Part shown: positions 25,860 to 34,293 of the stretch, piece by piece
Numbering within the stretch: the stretch's first letter is position 1
How the letters are laid out: every line of letters starts with the position of its first letter
Assembly: GCA_035943635.1 (NCBI GenBank)
Contig: DASZBX010000041.1
Coordinates: 1-59,754 of the forward strand
Direction of reading: 5' to 3'
DNA from: DASZBX01 sp035943635
GTDB lineage: Bacteria; Actinomycetota; Actinomycetes; Streptomycetales; Catenulisporaceae
DNA length: 59,754 bases
Notes under the pieces: generated by a model
Seen by the model: the letters and a program-made list of their open reading frames with translations, nothing else
Databases searched by the model: none
What the model was told of the DNA's origin: nothing
Position numbers and translations under genes: made by a program

Positions 25860-28800
25860 ATGACCGCACCGTGGATCGTCAGATCGCGTACTAGCCGGAC
25901 GGGTCTTGAGCCGCCGGACGTCCATTCGTTCCAGTCGGGTCGGGGGCGGGGCCGGGGGCGGCCGCGGGCTCGCGGGCGGCTTGGGTTGGCTCTCCTGGTG
26001 GCCGGGGCTACCACGGCTGCCTTCGCTACCGGGACGGCTTCGGCGGCCGTCGGGGCGGCGGGGGCTGTTCGTCCGGCGTTGGTTACCGCGCCGGCCAGCC
26101 TGGTCAACCCGTTCATCGGTACCACGCATGCCGCTGACGACTTTCCCGGGGCCGATGCGCCGTTCGGCATGGTGCAGTGGAGTCCGGATACGCCGTCGCG
26201 GCCGGATGGCGGCGGGTATGAGTACAACGACTCGTCGATTACCGGGTTCAGCCTCACGCATATTGCCGGGCCCGGGTGTGGGGCCGCTGGTGACATTCCG
26301 ATTCTGCCGACCGTCGGGTCTATCAGTACCAGTGCTACGGATGCCTTCTCGCATTCGAATGAGTCTGCGTCGCCTGGTTACTACAAGGTCGCGCTGTCCA
26401 ATGGTGTGACTACGCAGCTGACCGCCACGACTCGTAGTGGCATGGCGCAGTTCACGTTCCCGTCCACCACGCAGGCCAACCTGATCTTCAAGCTCAACGG
26501 TAGTCAGAACGGCGACTCGAACACGCAGTTCAACGTCGTGAGCAGCACCGAGGTCAGTGGGCAGGTCACCAGCGGGAACTTCTGCGGGGCCAGCAACAAG
26601 TACACCGTGTACTTCGACATGACCTTCAATACGCCGTTCAGCACGAACGGTACGCAGGCCGTCCCGGCCACGCTGAAGGCTCCGGCTGCTGTCGGTGCGT
26701 CGTCGGGCGCTGCGGAGACGAGCAACGCGCCGACCCTGCACGGCACGCTCGCCAAGCCGGCCGCAGTGACGCCGCAGACCTCGGCGAACGACGGGTACGT
26801 GACCTTCAACACGACCAGCAACCAGACGGTTCTGGCGAAGGTCGGCATCTCGTACGTATCCATCGCGAACGCCGTGACCAACCGGACCACGGAGAACCCG
26901 AACTGGAACTTCTCCACGACCCAGGCTGCTGCGGCCAGTGCGTGGAACTCGGTGCTCGGGAAGGTCCAGATCGCCGGTGGCACCAGTGCGCAGGAGGCGG
27001 TCTTCTACACCGCGCTGTATCACTCGCTGCTGCACCCGAACGTGATCAGTGACACGAACGGGCAGTACCCCGGGTTTGATGGGACCGTGCATACTGTCGA
27101 CTCGGGTCACAGTGCCGCGTATGCCAACTACTCGGGTTGGGATATCTACCGGTCGCAGGCGCAGCTTGAAGCGCTCGTGGATCCACAGGCCGCCTCTGAC
27201 ACCGCACAGTCGATCGTTGACGACTACACCCAGACGGGGCAGTTCCCCAAGTGGTCCGAGGACAACGGCGAGTCCTATGTGATGGTCGGCGACCCCGCGG
27301 ATGAGATCCTGGCGGACTACTACGCGTTCGGCGGGACGAACTTCAACACGTCCACCGCGTTGACCGACATGATCGCTGAGGCGACGAACACCAACAACAA
27401 CCGGCCCGGGTTGAACTACCTGGAGCAGCTGGGATATCTGCCGAGCAACGGTAGTTACGGCTGCTGCAACTACTACGGGCCGACCTCCACGACGCTCGAG
27501 TACGACTCGGCCGACTTCGCGATCTCCGCGTTGGCCGGGTCGCTGGGGAACACCGCGCAGCAGACCGCGTTCGCCAACCGGGCGCAGGACTGGGAGAACC
27601 TGGTCGGCCACGGCACCGGGTTCATCCAGCCTCGGGACGCGTCCGGGTCGTGGACCGGGAGCTTCTCGGCCACCTCCGGGAACAACTTCGTCGAGGGCGA
27701 CTCGTGGCAGTACACGCCCGAGGTGCCGTTCAATGTCCACGGCCTGGCGACCGCGCTCGGCGGCAACTCGGCCATGGCCACCTTCCTGAACACGGACACC
27801 TCGTCGCTGACCGGCGGGAACGGTTACACCGACCTCGGTAACGAGCCGAGCCTGGACATCCCGTGGGAGTACGACTACATCGGTCAGCCGTACCAGACCC
27901 AGCATGTGGTGCGTGAGGTGCAGGATCAGATCTGGACGGACGCGCCCGGTGGTCTGGCCGGTAACGACGACCTCGGTGAGATGAGCTCGTGGTACGTGTG
28001 GTCCGCTCTGGGCTTCTACCCGGAGACGCCCGGTACCGCCAACCTCGCGCTCGGGTCGCCCATGTTCACGCAGGCCGTGGTCACGCTGCCCAGTGGTAAC
28101 ACGCTCACGGTCAACGGTACCGGTGCTGCGGACAACGCTCCCTACATCCAGTCGGCCACCTGGAACGGCGCGGCGTGGAACAACGCCTACGTGCCGACCA
28201 ACGCCATCACCGCTGGTGGCACGCTTGCGTTCACCTTGGGCACTTCGGCGAACACCTCGTGGGCGTCTGCTGCTTCGTCGGCTCCGCCTTCCTACGCCGG
28301 GTCGCCGACGTACACGGACGTCGGTATCTCGGCCGACTCGAGTAGTTCCAGCGCCAACTTCGACGGCGGCGGGTGGAGCTACTCCGCTACCGCCCTGTCC
28401 AACGCCGGGATCACTCCCGGGTCTACCGTGACGGTCGGCAGTACCAAGTTCACCTGGCCGAACGTCGCCGCGGGTGCGCCGGACAACTATGAGGCCAACG
28501 GGCAGAGCATTCCGTTGTCCGGATCCGGGGCGATCTCGTTCCTCGGGTCGGCCAACAACGGTCCGTCCAGCGGCACGGCGACCGTGACCTTCACGGACGG
28601 CACCACGCAGTCGGTGCCGCTGGCGTTCTCCGACTGGACGCTCAACGGCGGTAGTGCGACCGTCCTGTCGACCGACACGACTGCGGCCACGTTGACCTAC
28701 CGCAACCAGGCGGGTGCTGCGTCGCAGACGATCAATACGTACCTGTTCGCCACGACGCCGGTCAACCTGACGGCCGGTAAGACGGTGGCCAGTGTGCGGT

Positions 28801-29267
28801 TGCCCTCCAACACCAACACCGGTGGTATCCACGTGTTCGCTGTGGCTACCACGACGGCGTCCGGTGGCGGTACGGCGCCGGCGGTCGGGCCGATTGTTGC
28901 GGGTGTCTCGTCGAGCTTGTGTGTCGACGACCGCAGCAGCACTGCCACGAACGGCAACCCGGTTCAGATCTACACCTGTAACGGGTCCGGTGCGCAGCAG
29001 TGGACTGTGGAGAGCAACAACACTCTGCAGGTCCTCGGCGGTTGCCTGGACGTCAACGGTGGCGGGACCACGAGTGGCACGTTGGTGGAGTGGTACACGT
29101 GCAATGGCACGGGTGCGCAGGTCTGGCAGGCCGGGGCCAACAGTTCGCTGGTCAACCCGCAGTCCGGGTTGTGCCTGGACGACCCGAGTTCGAGCACGAC
29201 CAACTCGACCCAGTTGCAGATCTACACCTGTAACGGGACCAACGCGCAGAAGTGGACCCTGCCGTAG
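25860..29267 (+). CDS. Secreted GH92 alpha-mannosidase with C-terminal ricin-type lectin domain
   Basis: A 1135-residue exported protein. An Arg/Gly-rich n-region precedes a hydrophobic signal segment at residues about 40-62. The GH92 catalytic region begins LVNPFIGTTHAADDFPGA and contains GGGYEYNDSSITGFSLTHIAGPG and GNDDLGEMSSWYVWSALGFYP, which are hallmark blocks of these Ca2+-dependent exo-alpha-mannosidases. A beta-rich domain (about 815-1000) follows, then a ricin-B trefoil (about 1005-1135) with three repeats ending in QQW, QVW and QKW. It likely trims mannose from glycoproteins or fungal wall glycans. A LacI regulator lies downstream. Confidence 0.93.
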   Translation: MTAPWIVRSRTSRTGLEPPDVHSFQSGRGRGRGRPRARGRLGLALLVAGATTAAFATGTASAAVGAAGAVRPALVTAPASLVNPFIGTTHAADDFPGADAPFGMVQWSPDTPSRPDGGGYEYNDSSITGFSLTHIAGPGCGAAGDIPILPTVGSISTSATDAFSHSNESASPGYYKVALSNGVTTQLTATTRSGMAQFTFPSTTQANLIFKLNGSQNGDSNTQFNVVSSTEVSGQVTSGNFCGASNKYTVYFDMTFNTPFSTNGTQAVPATLKAPAAVGASSGAAETSNAPTLHGTLAKPAAVTPQTSANDGYVTFNTTSNQTVLAKVGISYVSIANAVTNRTTENPNWNFSTTQAAAASAWNSVLGKVQIAGGTSAQEAVFYTALYHSLLHPNVISDTNGQYPGFDGTVHTVDSGHSAAYANYSGWDIYRSQAQLEALVDPQAASDTAQSIVDDYTQTGQFPKWSEDNGESYVMVGDPADEILADYYAFGGTNFNTSTALTDMIAEATNTNNNRPGLNYLEQLGYLPSNGSYGCCNYYGPTSTTLEYDSADFAISALAGSLGNTAQQTAFANRAQDWENLVGHGTGFIQPRDASGSWTGSFSATSGNNFVEGDSWQYTPEVPFNVHGLATALGGNSAMATFLNTDTSSLTGGNGYTDLGNEPSLDIPWEYDYIGQPYQTQHVVREVQDQIWTDAPGGLAGNDDLGEMSSWYVWSALGFYPETPGTANLALGSPMFTQAVVTLPSGNTLTVNGTGAADNAPYIQSATWNGAAWNNAYVPTNAITAGGTLAFTLGTSANTSWASAASSAPPSYAGSPTYTDVGISADSSSSSANFDGGGWSYSATALSNAGITPGSTVTVGSTKFTWPNVAAGAPDNYEANGQSIPLSGSGAISFLGSANNGPSSGTATVTFTDGTTQSVPLAFSDWTLNGGSATVLSTDTTAATLTYRNQAGAASQTINTYLFATTPVNLTAGKTVASVRLPSNTNTGGIHVFAVATTTASGGGTAPAVGPIVAGVSSSLCVDDRSSTATNGNPVQIYTCNGSGAQQWTVESNNTLQVLGGCLDVNGGGTTSGTLVEWYTCNGTGAQVWQAGANSSLVNPQSGLCLDDPSSSTTNSTQLQIYTCNGTNAQKWTLP

Positions 29268-29463
29268 TGAGTCGGTGTATGAACTGACGCCCTGAGTGGG
29301 CGTGCTGCGGCCGCACCGATCGCCACCCGGCGCTCGGTGCGGCCGAGATCGTACTCGGCCCGGTCCGGGTCGCGTAGAGTTCCGGCAGGAATGGGCGAAG
29401 AGTGCGGGACTTGCCCGAAAGCGGGTGCGTCGAGCACCCCGGGGAAGGCGGAGCGAGCAGATC

Positions 29464-30579
29464 ATGGGACAGGAGGCGCAGCGGTTGAGCGCACCGACCC
29501 GGCGGGCGACCATGAACGACGTGGCGGCCCACGCGGGGGTGAGCCTGAAGACGGTGTCCCGGGTGGTCAACGGCGACGCGGCCGTGATCGAGGAGACCCG
29601 GACCCGGGTGCAGCGCTCGATCGAGCAGCTCGGGTTCCGCCGCAACGACTCGGCCCGGCAGTTGCGCACCGGGCGGACCGCGGGGATCGGGCTGATCCTG
29701 GAGGACGTGGCCGACCCGTTCTACTCGACCCTGACCCGGGCCGTGGAGCAGGTGGCGACCGCGCACGACTGTCTGTTGTTCACCGGTTCGTGTGACGATG
29801 ATCCGGGGCAGGAGCAGAAGCTCGCCTTGGCGTTGTGCGCGCGGCGGGTGGACGGGCTGTTGATCGTTCCGGCTGCGGCGGACCATGCGTATCTGGCGCC
29901 TGAGCTGGCTGCCGGGCTGCCTGCGGTGTTCATCGACCGGCCGCCGGTGAACCTGGCGGCGGACATGGTGTTGACGGACAACGCGGGCGGGGCGGTCAGC
30001 GGTATCTCGCACCTGATCCAGGCGGGGCATCAGCGGATCGGCTATCTGGGTGACACCCCGACGATCCATACGGCCGCCGAGCGGTTGACCGGGTATCGGG
30101 CGGCGATGGCGGCGCACGGGTTGCCGATCGACGAGCGCTGGGTCTCGATGGGCCGGTTGGACCAGGAGCAGCTGCGAGCCGAGCTGGTTCGGCTGCTGAC
30201 CGGACCGGACCGGGTCACCGCGCTGTTCACCGGCAACAACCGGCTGACGGTCTCGGTGCTGCGGGAGCTGGCGCATCTGCCGGTCGGGGACGGCATGGCC
30301 GCCGCCGTCGCCACCGCTGCGGCCGCGGCCGGAAACGGCTCCCGGGCGGGTCACGCCGCGCTGACCACGTGGCCCGCGCTGGTGGGTTTCGACGATTTCG
30401 AACTCGCGGATCTGGTCGTGCCGGGAGTGACGGTCGTCGCCCAGGACCCGGCCGGTTTGGGCCGGATGGCCGCTGAGCTGCTGTTCGATCGGTTGGCCGG
30501 GCTGTCGGACCCGCCGCGGCGGCTGATCCTGCCGACGACGCTGATCGCGCGCGGGTCCGGCGAGGTGGCGCCGCGGTAG
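29464..30579 (+). CDS. LacI-family transcriptional regulator
   Basis: A 371-residue repressor. The N-terminal HTH and hinge are clear: MNDVAAHAGVSLKTVSRVVNG at residues 17-37. A periplasmic-binding-like sensor domain follows with GIGLILEDVADPFYS, FIDRPP, LTDNAGGA and GHQRIGYLG. An Ala/Gly-rich insertion of about 25 residues (near 283-307) before VGFDDFELADLV is unusual and may be a loop. It most likely controls the upstream GH92 gene through the palindromes at 25727-25802, with a mannose-derived sugar as inducer; the ligand is inferred from context. Confidence 0.9.
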   Translation: MGQEAQRLSAPTRRATMNDVAAHAGVSLKTVSRVVNGDAAVIEETRTRVQRSIEQLGFRRNDSARQLRTGRTAGIGLILEDVADPFYSTLTRAVEQVATAHDCLLFTGSCDDDPGQEQKLALALCARRVDGLLIVPAAADHAYLAPELAAGLPAVFIDRPPVNLAADMVLTDNAGGAVSGISHLIQAGHQRIGYLGDTPTIHTAAERLTGYRAAMAAHGLPIDERWVSMGRLDQEQLRAELVRLLTGPDRVTALFTGNNRLTVSVLRELAHLPVGDGMAAAVATAAAAAGNGSRAGHAALTTWPALVGFDDFELADLVVPGVTVVAQDPAGLGRMAAELLFDRLAGLSDPPRRLILPTTLIARGSGEVAPR

Positions 30580-30628
30580 GTGCCGCGGCCGTCGACACCT
30601 TCAGGGTCTGCGGCTACTATCCGCGGCT

Positions 30629-31168
30629 ATGAGCGAACACGCGATCGTTCTGGTGGAGCTGACCACCAGTGAGACCGAAGCTCCAGGTCGGGCTGCCGCC
30701 GTGGCGGATTGGCTGCTCGGGCGGGGGGTGATCGAGCCGAATACGAAACCGGACGCGCTGCGCGGGCCGAGCCCGTTCTCGGCCGGGCCGCGGGCCGCGG
30801 ACGTGGCCCCGCACCTGGAGCAGATTGCGGGCCTGCTGAACAGCGGCGTGGACATCATCTGCCAGCGCGAGGTGCACGATCCGGGCGGGAACTACGAGCC
30901 GCCCGCGTGTCCCAGTTGCGCGGCGACGCTGGATACGGGCACGCACATCGAGCTGATCGAACCCTGGCTCACCAAGGGCGAGCCGGAGGTGACGTGCGTC
31001 TCGTGCAACGAGTCGGCGCTGCTCGGGGACTGGCCCGGCCAGTTCGCCCTGCATGTGGCGAATCTGGCCGTGCAGTTCAACAACTGGCCGCCGCTGACCG
31101 AGGAGTTCACCCGGGAACTCGGCGGCCGGCTCGGTGCGCGGAGCCGGGTCATCTACCAGCACTACTGA
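30629..31168 (+). CDS. Hypothetical protein with a CxxC...CxxC zinc-ribbon-like pair
   Basis: A 179-residue protein of unknown function. Two cysteine pairs, CPSC and CVSC about 33 residues apart in the middle of the chain, could bind zinc. No signal peptide or membrane segment is seen. The regular spread of charged and hydrophobic residues and strong third-position G/C support a real gene. The ATG at 30629 follows a short gap after the LacI gene. I do not recognise a named family. Confidence 0.7.
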   Translation: MSEHAIVLVELTTSETEAPGRAAAVADWLLGRGVIEPNTKPDALRGPSPFSAGPRAADVAPHLEQIAGLLNSGVDIICQREVHDPGGNYEPPACPSCAATLDTGTHIELIEPWLTKGEPEVTCVSCNESALLGDWPGQFALHVANLAVQFNNWPPLTEEFTRELGGRLGARSRVIYQHY

Positions 31169-31211
31169 GCCGCGGCGGCCTCGCAGCCGTGGAGAGCCGG
31201 CCCGGACTGCG

Positions 31212-31961
31212 CTATTCGAGGCCTTTCTTGCCGGGCGTCCAGAACGGCTTGGTGATCACGTCGCGCCGGGACCAGCCGCGTTCGTCGACCAGGTGCTTGC
31301 GGACCATCTGGATCGTGCGCGCCTCCCCGGCGACGTACGCGACCCCGGACGCCGGCAGGTCGGCCGCGCGCACCGCCTCGACCAGCGACGCGGACTGCGC
31401 CGCGGACCGGCCGGAGCGGTAGTGCCAGCGGACCGGGCCGGGCAGCGGGATCTGGTCGTCCGGGGAGTCGATCTCGAGGACGGTCGTCGAGCGCTGCTCG
31501 GCCGGCAGGGCGCGCAGCATGGCGCCGAACGCGACCGCCGCGGTCTCCTCCCCGATGAACACGTGCTCTGCCGCGCCCGGGCGCAGCACGAACGAACCCT
31601 GCGGACGCAGGAAACGGACGACCTGGCCGGGTTCGGCGTGCCGGATCCAGGAGGCGCCGGGGCCCTCGCCGTGGTCGAGCGCGACCAGGTCCAGGCGCTG
31701 CGCGTCGAGGTCCCAGACCGAGTAGGTGCGCAGCTGGCCGACCAGCCAGTCCATCGCGCCGGAGGTGCCGACCTGGATCCGGATCTGCTGGCCCGCGGTC
31801 CACTCCAGCTCCGGCCGGCCGCCCACGTCCAGTCGGATCCGCCGCATCGTGCGCGACAGCCGGTCGACGGACGCGACCGCTGCCTGGAGCATGAAGCGGT
31901 CGCCCAGCCGGCGGCGCGTGGTCTGCGGGCCCTGGGGGCTCGAATCCGGGGTTGCGGTCAC
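31212..31961 (-). CDS. Siderophore-interacting protein (ViuB/SIP family ferric reductase)
   Basis: A 249-residue protein with a FAD-binding beta barrel (RTYSVWDLD is the family R-x-Y-S/T flavin motif; PGASWIRHAEPGQVVRFLRPQGSF follows) and an NAD(P)H-binding-like half (EHVFIGEETAAVAFGAML; AYVAGEARTIQMVRKHLVDERGW). These cytosolic enzymes reduce ferric siderophores to release iron. GTG at 31961 has GGAG eight bases upstream. No siderophore biosynthesis or transporter gene is adjacent, but efeO-efeB elsewhere in the window shows another iron route. No iron-box sequence is obvious upstream. Confidence 0.9.
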   Translation of the reverse strand: MTATPDSSPQGPQTTRRRLGDRFMLQAAVASVDRLSRTMRRIRLDVGGRPELEWTAGQQIRIQVGTSGAMDWLVGQLRTYSVWDLDAQRLDLVALDHGEGPGASWIRHAEPGQVVRFLRPQGSFVLRPGAAEHVFIGEETAAVAFGAMLRALPAEQRSTTVLEIDSPDDQIPLPGPVRWHYRSGRSAAQSASLVEAVRAADLPASGVAYVAGEARTIQMVRKHLVDERGWSRRDVITKPFWTPGKKGLE

Positions 31962-32110
31962 GGGTGGTACTCCGATGTGTGCGGGCCTGTCGGCGCCGGG
32001 CCGGTGCCTTGGTTCAAGGTCCACAACGTGCGAACGCTGTTCCTCGTGCCCTCACTGGGAACCGGTTGTCGCAGCGCGGCCACCTTGCCGGCCGCCGCAC
32101 CCCCGGCCAC

Positions 32111-33070
32111 TTACCGGGCGTAGACGGCCACGAAGTCCCGGTCCGTGGGCGTCAGGTACCGGTCCGCGCTCTGGTCCGAGTCGCCGAACAGGTGCGGGGA
32201 CTCGGCCTGGTCGTAGTACATGAACGAGGGCCAGTTCGGATTGATGTCCAGCTGCATCGCGCGCACCGCGCCCGCGGCGACCAGCAGCTCGGCCAGGCCG
32301 CGCGGGGACAGGTCCGAGCCGGTGGCGTAGACGGTGTTGCCCGCCGCGTCCACGCCGACCCCGGAGCGGCGCACGCAGGTCGCCCCGCCCCAGCTCGCGC
32401 CCCACGGCCCCAGCTCGGCGGTGTCGGCGGTCGGGGTGCCGTCGTCGACCAGCAGGCCCAGGTTCTGCCGCACGCCGATCGTCTGCCCGCCGACCACCCC
32501 GTCCCGACCGTAGCTGCCGACGCTCAGGCCGCCGGTGCTGGAGAAGAACTCGCTGGCCGCGCCGGTGGTCAGGGTGCCGGACTGCTGGCCGTCGAGGTAG
32601 AACGCGCCGCCGGAGTCGACCATCCGGAAGCCGCCGTTGAAGGTCGCGACCAGCTCGGCGCGCTGGTCGGCCGGGACGTAGTCCGGTTCGGCCCAGCCGG
32701 AACCGCCCGGTTCCGCGCCGCCCGGGTGCAGCACGAACCGGGCGTGCAGCGCGCTGATCCAGGTCACGGCCCCTGCGGCGCACTCGCCGACGTTGAGCTG
32801 GGCGCCGTCGACCACGGTGCTCGAGCCCTCGGAGACCAGGATCTGCCACGGCAGGTTCGTGGCGTGCGGGGTCGGCGGCGGGGGCGGGGTCGGCGTCGGG
32901 GTGGGAGTCGGCGTGCTCGGCGCGGCCTTCTTCGCGCCGCCGGCCTGGTTGATCGCCTGGGCGCCGTGGTCGGTGCCGGCGACGGCCGCGCAGCCGGCTA
33001 TGCCGACGGGCAGGAGCGCGGCGGCGGCCGCGCAGCCGGCCAGGAGAATGCGTGTTCTGCTTCGACCCAT
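32111..33070 (-). CDS. Lipoprotein, phosphodiester glycosidase family
   Basis: A 319-residue exported lipoprotein. The signal peptide ends in a lipobox (GIAGC), then a Thr-Pro and poly-Pro linker (TPTPTPTPPPPP) spans the wall. The folded part holds VATFNGGFRM, FYLDGQ, GVRQNLGLLVDDG and MQLDINPNWPSF, the pattern of the phosphodiester glycosidase (NAGPA-like) family. Such proteins cleave sugar-phosphodiesters and occur widely as cell-surface proteins in actinomycetes. ATG at 33070 gives a normal basic n-region; the TTG nine bases earlier is less likely. Confidence 0.82.
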   Translation of the reverse strand: MGRSRTRILLAGCAAAAALLPVGIAGCAAVAGTDHGAQAINQAGGAKKAAPSTPTPTPTPTPPPPPTPHATNLPWQILVSEGSSTVVDGAQLNVGECAAGAVTWISALHARFVLHPGGAEPGGSGWAEPDYVPADQRAELVATFNGGFRMVDSGGAFYLDGQQSGTLTTGAASEFFSSTGGLSVGSYGRDGVVGGQTIGVRQNLGLLVDDGTPTADTAELGPWGASWGGATCVRRSGVGVDAAGNTVYATGSDLSPRGLAELLVAAGAVRAMQLDINPNWPSFMYYDQAESPHLFGDSDQSADRYLTPTDRDFVAVYAR

Positions 33071-33162
33071 GACCGGCAAGGTACCCCCGGCGGACCTCGG
33101 CCACGCCCCGCCGCGGCCACCGGCACCCGTTCGACCTGGAGTTTCACCCGGACGGAGGGCGG

Positions 33163-33708
33163 CTACAGGGCGAGCAGCACGGCCGCGATGGTCCGCGCGT
33201 CGCGGATCGTCCCGGCCCGGACCAGCGAGCGGAAACCGACCACCGGGACCGGCACGACGGTCAGCCCGTCCTCGGCGGCGAACGGCCCGGCCCCGGGGTA
33301 CCGGTCCGCCAGCGGGGTGAGCCCGGTGGCCCGGAACACGTGCACGACCTGGTCCATCCAGCCCGGGCAGGCCAGCAGCGAGCCCTTCAGCTCCCAGCCC
33401 TCGGCCCGGCAGCCGGTCTCCCGGGCCAGTTCGGCCACCGCGCAGTCGACCGGGGCGCGGCCCGGCGCGACCTTGCCCATCGGCACCTGGAGCACCTCCT
33501 GGCCGACCGCGGCCCGGAACTCGCGGATCAGGTGCAGCATCCCGGCCTGCATCGCGACGACCGCGACCACCTCCGGCGTGTGCAGGTACCGCCGCCGGTG
33601 CGCGGGCCCGCGCGACTCGGCGAAGACGACCTCGCCGATCCGGATGCCCATGCCCTCGTCCCGCACGGTCCGGGACAGCTCGTGCCAGCCGGACGACTCC
33701 CCATCCAT
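33163..33708 (-). CDS. Nudix-fold protein with a degenerate Nudix box
   Basis: A 181-residue protein resembling ADP-ribose pyrophosphatase-type Nudix enzymes: HTPEVVAVVAMQAGMLHLIREFR is followed by VPMGKVAPGR. The box that should read G-x5-E-x7-R-E-x2-E-E-x-G here has Arg for the first Glu, Ala for the Arg and Arg for the first Glu of the EE pair (GKVAPGR, AELARETG). At least two metal-binding glutamates are therefore gone. It may be catalytically dead and act as a sensor or binding protein. ATG at 33708 is preferred over TTG at 33717. Confidence 0.75.
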   Translation of the reverse strand: MDGESSGWHELSRTVRDEGMGIRIGEVVFAESRGPAHRRRYLHTPEVVAVVAMQAGMLHLIREFRAAVGQEVLQVPMGKVAPGRAPVDCAVAELARETGCRAEGWELKGSLLACPGWMDQVVHVFRATGLTPLADRYPGAGPFAAEDGLTVVPVPVVGFRSLVRAGTIRDARTIAAVLLAL

Positions 33709-33821
33709 GCTTTTCAACCTAGCGCGCGGACCGGGCGGCGTATACGGGCCGTGACAAACCGGGTACCCCCGTTCGGCCGTACGCCTGACTTCACCCGTGT
33801 ACCGCGCCGATCTTCGCGCCC

Positions 33822-33886
33822 GGGCCGAGGTGTCCGGTTACTGTGATCCACATGGCCGCTGACGTCCGCCTTCGACACCTCGGCCC
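33822..33886. promoter_or_regulatory. 13-bp perfect inverted repeat in a divergent promoter region
   Basis: GGGCCGAGGTGTC at 33822-33834 pairs perfectly with 33874-33886, separated by 39 bases that contain a possible -10 (TACTGT, about 33839). It lies between the Nudix-like gene and the MoaD-like gene. It could be a two-site operator, or a hairpin within a leader transcript. Confidence 0.5.
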
Positions 33887-33928
33887 AGGTCACACGGCCG
33901 TGATCATGATCCTACGAAAGGTGACCTC

Positions 33929-34228
33929 GTGACCGTATGGGTGGTGCTCCCCAGCGCCCTGACCGACGACGCCGGCGGGCACAGCGAACTCGAACTCGAC
34001 CTCGGCGGCCCCGGCCCGGACGCGGCGGTGACCGTCTCGGCGGTGTTCGACCGGCTGGGCCGGCAGCTGCCCGCACTGGAGCGGCGGCTGCGCGACGAGC
34101 AGGGCGCGATCCGCCGGCAGGTGAGCGTGTACCTGGGCGGCATCGATATCCGCACCCTGTCCGGATCCGAGACGCCGGTCCCGGACGGCGCCCTGGTCCA
34201 GATCATCGCGGCGGTCTCCGGGACCTGA
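33929..34228 (+). CDS. MoaD/ThiS/CysO-like ubiquitin-fold protein lacking the terminal Gly-Gly
   Basis: A 99-residue beta-grasp protein. LPALERRLRDEQGAIRRQVS and VYLGGIDIRTLSG followed by TPVPDGALVQIIAAVSG match the CysO/MoaD sulfur-carrier pattern. Active carriers end in Gly-Gly, which is adenylated and thiocarboxylated; this one ends Ser-Gly-Thr. It may need trimming or may not carry sulfur. GTG at 33929 follows AAGGTGACCTC. No cysM, moeB or thiF partner is adjacent. Confidence 0.75.
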   Translation: MTVWVVLPSALTDDAGGHSELELDLGGPGPDAAVTVSAVFDRLGRQLPALERRLRDEQGAIRRQVSVYLGGIDIRTLSGSETPVPDGALVQIIAAVSGT

Positions 34229-34293
34229 TCCCGCTCAGCCATCCGGCCGCCAGCGCAGGCGCCCGCCGCGGCCCGCCGCCTATCGTGAACCTC

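Noticed and set aside
25320..29669. Very long minus-strand open frame opposite the GH92 gene
   Set aside because: It mirrors the well-supported GH92 frame and has no domain; only its last part, below 25320, is a real small gene.
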